Positions 59,301 to 64,000 of a DNA stretch of 64,000 nt are shown here, piece after piece. The notes beneath the pieces were generated by a model that made no database searches, had not been told where the DNA came from, and worked only from the letters and a program-made list of their open reading frames with translations. Position 1 is the stretch's first letter, and every line of letters starts with the position of its first letter. Made by a program: the position numbers and the translations under genes. The DNA lies in NCBI RefSeq assembly GCF_900660605.1, contig NZ_LR215024.1, forward strand, positions 558,001 to 622,000, written 5' to 3'. Source of the DNA: Mycoplasmopsis glycophila (GTDB lineage: Bacteria; Bacillota_I; Bacilli_A; Mycoplasmatales; Metamycoplasmataceae).

Positions 59301-61461
59301 GTGCTTCTAATGCGTTATCAAATGCTTTTTTGGTATCTGCACTTGAGTTTTCATAATTAGTTGAATTTTTAGCTTCTTCTGCTTCTGTTAGAGCTTCTTT
59401 TAAGCTCTTCATTGCTTCATCTAAATTTCTTGCTTTGTCTCTAATTTCATCATATTTCGCAACTTGGTTTGGATCTAATTCAGAAATTAAGTCAACTTCA
59501 TTTTTTAAAGCTTCTTTTTGTTTATCGTTCAAGTTTTTTAATGAATCAATATCATTTTTAACTTTGAATTTTTTGATTTGAGCATCGATATTTTCCATAA
59601 GAGCTTCAGCTTCAGCTTTTGATAAAGCATTACTATTTGACTTTGTTAAATCATTAGCGTTGTTTGTTAAGTCCACAAATGCTTGTTTTTGTTTGTTATC
59701 TTGACTATTTGTAAAAATATCAGATTCCATAAATGTATGAGCTTCAGCAACCTTATCTTTTAATAAGCCCATTGTTGTGTCTAAATCTTTGATTTCACCG
59801 TTATTATCATCATTTAAGTTGATTAAAGCTCTGAATTCGTCTAAATTATTTGTGTGTTTGATTTTTTCTTCATATAAAGCTTTTTGAGCTGGACTTAAAT
59901 TAGTAAATTCAGCAATTTTGTTTTTAGCTTGAATTCTTTCATATTTAAATTCATTAAAAGTATATGAAACATTAAAAATTAATCTACGTGATTCATTTGG
60001 ATCTAATTTTGAAGTGTAAGATAAATCTCAAAAATCTTCATCAAAATTAGCAATTGTTCCTTCTAATTTTCAATTTCTAAATGTATCAAGTAAATATTGG
60101 TTAACAGTTGAATTTTTATTTAATGCATTAAATGTTCTTGAGTATCATGAATCAACATTTTGGTGTGTTTGATTTTGATCTTTAACAATAATTGCAGAAT
60201 CTGGAATTGTAATTTTTTGGTTGTGTTCAATATCAAAACCTTTAAGAGCAAAAGAAACTGAACTCGGTAATTTGTGAGTAACATTTGGATCTTGTTTTGT
60301 TTCTTTGACATCGATAGAGTAATCTACAGCATCTGGATTAATGTTTGCCGCTTTTCAGTTAAAGCTGTAAACATCTGTGTTAAAGTCATATGTTGTATAA
60401 CCAGCCATAACATAAGCTAAATCACCAGCATTATTAGCATCAAAAATAGCTTGATTTTTTCTTGTTTTGAAAGTTACTTTAAATCAGTTTTGGTCATCAT
60501 AGTGTGTACCAGTTGGTTTTGCTCCTGTATTGTAACCAAAACCAAAAATAGTTCCAATGTTATTAAATATTGGTGTGTTATAGAAGTTATTTTCGTTAAA
60601 TACAATGCTTTTTGGCGGATATAAATGACGGTTTCCTATTTTTTCAAGTTTTCTTTCTAATTCACTTCTTCAGTTTTTTAAAAAGGAGGCTCTAATAGGC
60701 TGCATATCCGCTCTAACTCCACGGTTATAGTTTGCAACTTTGTCTTTAAAAAATTCACGAACTTCTTTCTTGTAGTTTATTTCACCATTTCAAAATCATG
60801 TAGTTCATCTGTTAAAACTTGTTAAATCACCTTTTCAATCATGACCTTGGCTATTAGGGATTGGCATATCTTTTACAATATCATTGTGACTAAAATATAA
60901 ATTTGATTTGTCGTTTGTGACATAATCAGGATGAACAACAGTTAAAACTTCTTCACTTTTAGTTGTTTTGTAAACTGTAATCTCCATACTATTTGGTACA
61001 ATTTCTAAACTTTTAGAAATAACTAAACCAAAACGAGGCGAGTTGGTTCACATATTTGCACCTCATCCTTCAGCTTTTAAAAGATCTGGTATTCTATTAA
61101 AAGTTGCTTCTCATTCTTGTTCTTCTTCGTATCAACCTTCTTGATTTTCGAATTTATTTGAACCTTCACCCTTCATTTTGATTGTAGCTTTTGAATAGTC
61201 TTTATTCGCGTAAATTCCAGGCATTCCTTCATTAAAATAGTAGTTTCATTTTAAAGTACCATCTTTAAAGTTGTATTGGTAGTGAGTTGGGTTGTAAAAA
61301 GTAAATTTTGCTTTTGAATTGTAAGAAATAAGGTTCGGAGTATTAGCAAGAACTTGATCGTTTGTTCCTGCTTCTGTTGTACTTGCTGAAAGTAAAGCAA
61401 GTGGAAGTGCTACTGGAGCAACTAATCCAGAACCAACTAATAAAATTTTCTTCTTATTCAT
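56377..61461 (-). CDS. Giant surface protein C (1694 aa), Ebh-like FIVAR/GA repeats
   Basis: One reading frame, ATG after AAAGGATAC. The signal segment MNKKKILLVGSGLVAPVAL has no lipobox. Residues about 40-520 are a Trp/Tyr/Asn-rich globular N-terminal domain with several TGA codons. Residues about 530-1260 hold at least seven related helical units: each has L-D-x-x-M-x-x-L, a NYxxS or similar stretch, and a LNGxxxL end, then a QKxxLKNEI unit typical of GA/FIVAR modules in staphylococcal Ebh, where GA binds albumin. Residues about 1400-1640 are coiled coil. A transmembrane anchor (PISAALILLTIVTLGIYFFVY) and KKKKQNK tail end the protein. Adhesion or host-protein binding is inferred. Confidence 0.85.
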
Positions 61462-61866
61462 ATATTAAGTATCCTTTTTGTTTTACAAATTGTTTAATTT
61501 TTTTAATAAAGTTTGTTTCTATTTTTACTAAAAATAGAAAGCAATAATATAACACTAAAATTATATATTTTCCAAAAAAAAAAAAAAAAAGAATGGTCAT
61601 TGCATTTAAGGCCAAAAAGTTTGTTTTTTTCGGTTTTTTGTTGCTTTTTCTTAACTTTTTTGTTTTTTTAAATTTAACATCGGTTTTTGTTATATTTTAA
61701 TTTTTGCAAAATTTTGTAAAAATTTGATTTTCTAAAAGAGTTTTTATGATGAACTGCTTATGATTTCATAAAAAACAAGCAAAAAAAGGATAAAAAACGA
61801 AAAAGTTATTTTTTTGTCTTTTTTTGGGGTAAAATTGTAATTATTGCTAAAAAGGAGTTAAAAAAT
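61462..61866. other. Divergent region between gene C and the flavoprotein gene
   Basis: No gene. It contains the promoter area of gene C (TATAAT on the minus strand at 61560-61565), a homopolymer A17 (61574-61590) placed where the -35/spacer would be, other T-runs and the upstream region of the flavoprotein gene (AAAGGAG near 61852). Confidence 0.5.
61574..61590. repeat. Homopolymer A17 upstream of gene C
   Basis: Seventeen A (T on the gene C strand). The tract is 9 bases upstream of the candidate -10 box, so it covers the -35/spacer region. The vlp genes of M. hyorhinis use a similar tract for ON/OFF switching. Confidence 0.75.
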
Positions 61867-63240
61867 ATGTATGATTTAATTATTATCGGATGAGGTAAAG
61901 CAGGTAAAACTTTAGCTAATAAATTAGGTAACCTAGAACAAAAGATTGCGCTAATTGAAAAAGATCCAAAAATGTACGGCGGAACATGTATTAATGTCGG
62001 TTGTTTGCCAACTAAATCATTAGTTCATGATGCTAAACTAGTTTCTCAAATGCGTCAATTAGGCACAGTTGATGATTACGAAAATAATAATGCTTTTTTC
62101 AAAAAAGCAATGGAACATAAAAAGAAATTAGTTGAAAAACTAAATAAGGTGAATTTTGAAATTCTAGAAAAAAATCAAAATGTAACCCTATTTTTAGGAG
62201 ATGCTGCAATTGAAAGCGAAAACAGTGTTCAAGTAACTACAAAAGATGGGGACAAAATCATCTTAAAAGCTCACAAAATTTTAATAAACACAGGAGCAAA
62301 AGCTAACAAATTAAGCATCGAAGGTGCAGATTCTAAAAATGTATTAACAAGTGAAGAATTATTAGAAATTCATGAACTTCCAAAAGATATTTTAATTGTT
62401 GGAGCAGGTTTTATCGGGCTAGAATTTGCCTCAATTTTTAATCATTTTGGTTCTCGTGTGACAATTTTCCAAAAAGGTGAAGCATTTTTACCTACTGAAG
62501 ATAACGATGATGCAAATGCAGTTAAAGAAAATTTAATTAAACGTGGAATTCAAATGGATTTTGATATTGATTTAATCAAATTTGAAGATTTACAAAACGG
62601 AAAGACAAAAGTTTATTACAAACAAAATAACATTGAAAAAGAAGCTATTTTTGACAAAATTCTGGTTTCAATCGGTAGAAGACCAAATATTGATGGGTTA
62701 GATTTGGAAAAAGCAAAAATCCAACTTAATGAAAAAGGAATAATTATTAGTAATAATTTATTACAAACAACTAATCCTAATGTTTATGTTGCAGGAGATG
62801 TTAAAGGCGGCTATCAATTTACTTACATTTCGCTCGATGATTCTCGCATTATTTTTCCACAACTAACAAACCAAGCAAGTGATTACACAAAAGATAAACG
62901 TAAATATGTGCCTTTTTCATCGTTTATTGATCCAGTTTATGCACGCGCTGGTTTAAATGAAAAAGAAGCTAAAATGCTTGGTATTGAATATAAAGTTAAA
63001 TTTTTACCATCACTTAAAATACCTAAAGCACACGTAATTAGAGAAACAGAAGGTTATTACAAAGTATTAGTGGACAAAGAAGATAACATAATTGGTGCAA
63101 TCGTTTTCAACTACGAAGCTCACGAAATAATTAATCTCTTGTCTCTTGCAATTAAGTTTAAAATTAAAGCGAGTCAATTACGCGATTTCATTTACGTTCA
63201 CCCTAACTTTACTGAAGCTCTTAATGATCTTTTAAGTTAA
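61867..63240 (+). CDS. RclA-like pyridine nucleotide-disulfide oxidoreductase
   Basis: A 457-aa flavoprotein. The N-terminal FAD site IIIGWGKAGKTL has its Trp from TGA, and redox Cys41/Cys46 lie in YGGTCINVGCLPTKS. A NAD(P)-binding GAGFIGLEFA follows near residue 180, then FAD motif VYVAGDVKGGYQFTYISLDD and a C-terminal HPNFTEALNDL. The GKAGKTLA and QFTYISLDD stretches match the RclA (YkgC) branch more than lipoamide dehydrogenase. RclA protects against hypochlorous acid and reduces copper, so a role against neutrophil oxidants is likely but inferred. AAAGGAG precedes the start. Confidence 0.85.
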
Positions 63241-63244
63241 TAAA

Positions 63245-63290
63245 AAAGTAACTATAAAAGGATTCAAATTACCTTCAATAGTTACTTTTT
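63245..63290. terminator. Bidirectional terminator between the flavoprotein and the toxin gene
   Basis: AAGTAACTAT pairs with ATAGTTACTT, with A/T tails on both sides. It serves both convergent genes. Confidence 0.8.
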
Positions 63291-63845
63291 TTATCGCTTA
63301 AATTTATGCATATTTTCTTCTAGAAGTAGAAAATTGCAATGTTTTGGTCTTATAATTTTGTTTTGCACTTGCCAATTATACAATTTCCTTGCATTATCAA
63401 ATATTTTGTCTTTTAAATTTAAACAAAAGTTATATTCTTTATCTAGCAAATTTTTGTAATTTTTATCCTCAATTGAATCAAAGTCAATCTTTTTGTATAA
63501 ACCCTCATAAACAGGTATCATCTTTTTAAAATCTAATATAGCTAAAAGGTGAATAACACTATTTTTATCATGCGGTTTATAAATCATTCGAGATTCAGCT
63601 TTATCTATATCTAGAATTTCATAAATGACAAAGTGTTCTCTAGATATATTCTTTAGCTTTTTATGTTTTTCTTTAGCAGAAGTTAATGGAATGAAGTATT
63701 TTTTACCACCTTCTATAAAGATTACACCTAGAAAAGGTTTTTTGTTTTTAATATATTCTGGATTTCAGTAAACTTGACTATCATATTGATAAAGAAATTC
63801 CAAATATAAAGGGTCAATCTCATAAAATGAAAACTTGTTTTCCAT
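63291..63845 (-). CDS. Type III toxin, ToxN/AbiQ endoribonuclease family
   Basis: 184 aa, ATG preceded by a strong GGAGGG site. Conserved ToxN/AbiQ features in order: an N-terminal strand (FYEIDPLYLEFL), KPFLGVIF, the KKYFIPLTSAKEKH core (the family's Y-x-x-P-L-T-S and basic residues), a HLLAILDFKKMIPV strand, and a C-terminal helix pair with a KIFDNARKLYNWQ segment. The length is right for the family, whose typical members are 160-200 aa. It is read through TGA(Trp). Upstream on the same strand is a terminator and a tandem repeat array, the standard antitoxin-RNA layout. It cleaves RNA in known members. Confidence 0.88.
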
Positions 63846-63865
63846 TATCCCTCCAAAATAAAAAA

Positions 63866-63884
63866 TAGCAAGCAAAGCCTGCTA
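63866..63884 (-). terminator. Attenuating terminator between antitoxin repeats and toxin gene
   Basis: A TAGCAGGC/GCTTGCTA stem with a 3-nt loop and T-rich tail, lying between the repeat array and the toxin ribosome site. In known type III loci such a hairpin lowers toxin expression relative to antitoxin RNA. Confidence 0.75.
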
Positions 63885-63886
63885 TA

Positions 63887-64000
63887 TAATTTAAAGCTCC
63901 ACTCTTATAATGCAGGCAGCGGGACACCCTAATTTAAAGCTCCACTCTTATAATGCAGGCAGCGGGACACCCTAATTTAAAGCTCCACTCTTATAATGCA
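63887..64000 (-). ncRNA. Type III antitoxin RNA array (ToxI-like), partial
   Basis: Two full 43-nt direct repeats (63887-63929 and 63930-63972) and 28 bases of a third are visible; the array runs past the window. The units abut without spacers and are identical as far as seen. They lie upstream of the toxin with the terminator between, matching antitoxin RNA loci whose units are about 35-50 nt. Each would fold into a toxin-binding pseudoknot; that is inference. The promoter is outside the window. Confidence 0.8.

Noticed and set aside
60120-60311. Small minus-strand frame in another phase
   Set aside because: It overlaps the N-terminal domain of gene C, is rich in Leu/Lys, and has no start signal of its own.
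63887-64000. Possible CRISPR array
   Set aside because: The units abut directly with no spacers, and a ToxN/AbiQ toxin gene lies next to them. The array fits an antitoxin RNA instead.

Overview
The window comes from a mollicute of the Mycoplasma group. It is AT-rich, and TGA is read as tryptophan throughout: most long genes run through several in-frame TGA codons at positions where Trp fits the family. This holds for RNase J, SecA, AsnS, TrpS, ThrS, the ascorbate PTS and the phage genes. Lipoprotein signals, giant C-terminally anchored surface proteins, IS1634-like relics and an MnuA-type nuclease fit the same group. I cannot name the species. No tRNA or rRNA gene was recognised. All gene ends below were rebuilt with TGA=Trp.

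Layout. (1) 1-10414, minus strand: part of a compact phage or prophage with nine abutting genes. In transcription order they are a DnaB-like ATPase, an OB-fold ssDNA-binding protein, large terminase, probable portal, an unknown 639-aa protein, probable scaffold, major capsid protein and two structural unknowns; the last runs off the left edge. (2) 10714-17999, minus: an L-ascorbate catabolic operon in the order lactonase-ulaA-ulaB-ulaC-ulaD-ulaE-ulaF, then a HAD phosphatase and an unknown gene. It is divergent from an RpiR regulator (18258-19100), with three palindromes between them. (3) 19123-41638: a 22.5-kb island bounded by IS1634-like ends and flanked by a 65-66-bp direct repeat copied from the 3' end of the regulator gene. 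It carries a coiled-coil membrane protein, a papain-like protease resembling CysP, two giant mosaic surface proteins (2426 and 2955 aa) and gene fragments cut by the IS ends. (4) 41755-56270: housekeeping genes (RNase J, AsnS, YhcH-like, SecA, TrpS, ThrS), a secreted nuclease whose catalytic domain is circularly permuted, small membrane proteins and an interrupted lipoprotein. (5) 56377-61461: a third giant surface protein with Ebh-like FIVAR/GA modules. (6) 61867-63240: an RclA-like flavoprotein. (7) 63291-64000: a type III toxin-antitoxin locus, with a ToxN/AbiQ toxin preceded by a terminator hairpin and a tandem 43-nt repeat array cut by the window end.

How the genes fit together. The ula operon would import ascorbate as its 6-phosphate and convert it to D-xylulose 5-phosphate, under an RpiR sensor. 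A phosphotriesterase-family lactonase stands where UlaG would be. The island and the third giant gene look like a surface and immune-evasion kit: an IgG-protease homologue, modular adhesin or albumin-binding-like proteins, and simple-repeat tracts next to their starts that could switch expression. The permuted nuclease would feed nucleotide scavenging. The toxN locus and the phage genes suggest an ongoing phage-host conflict.
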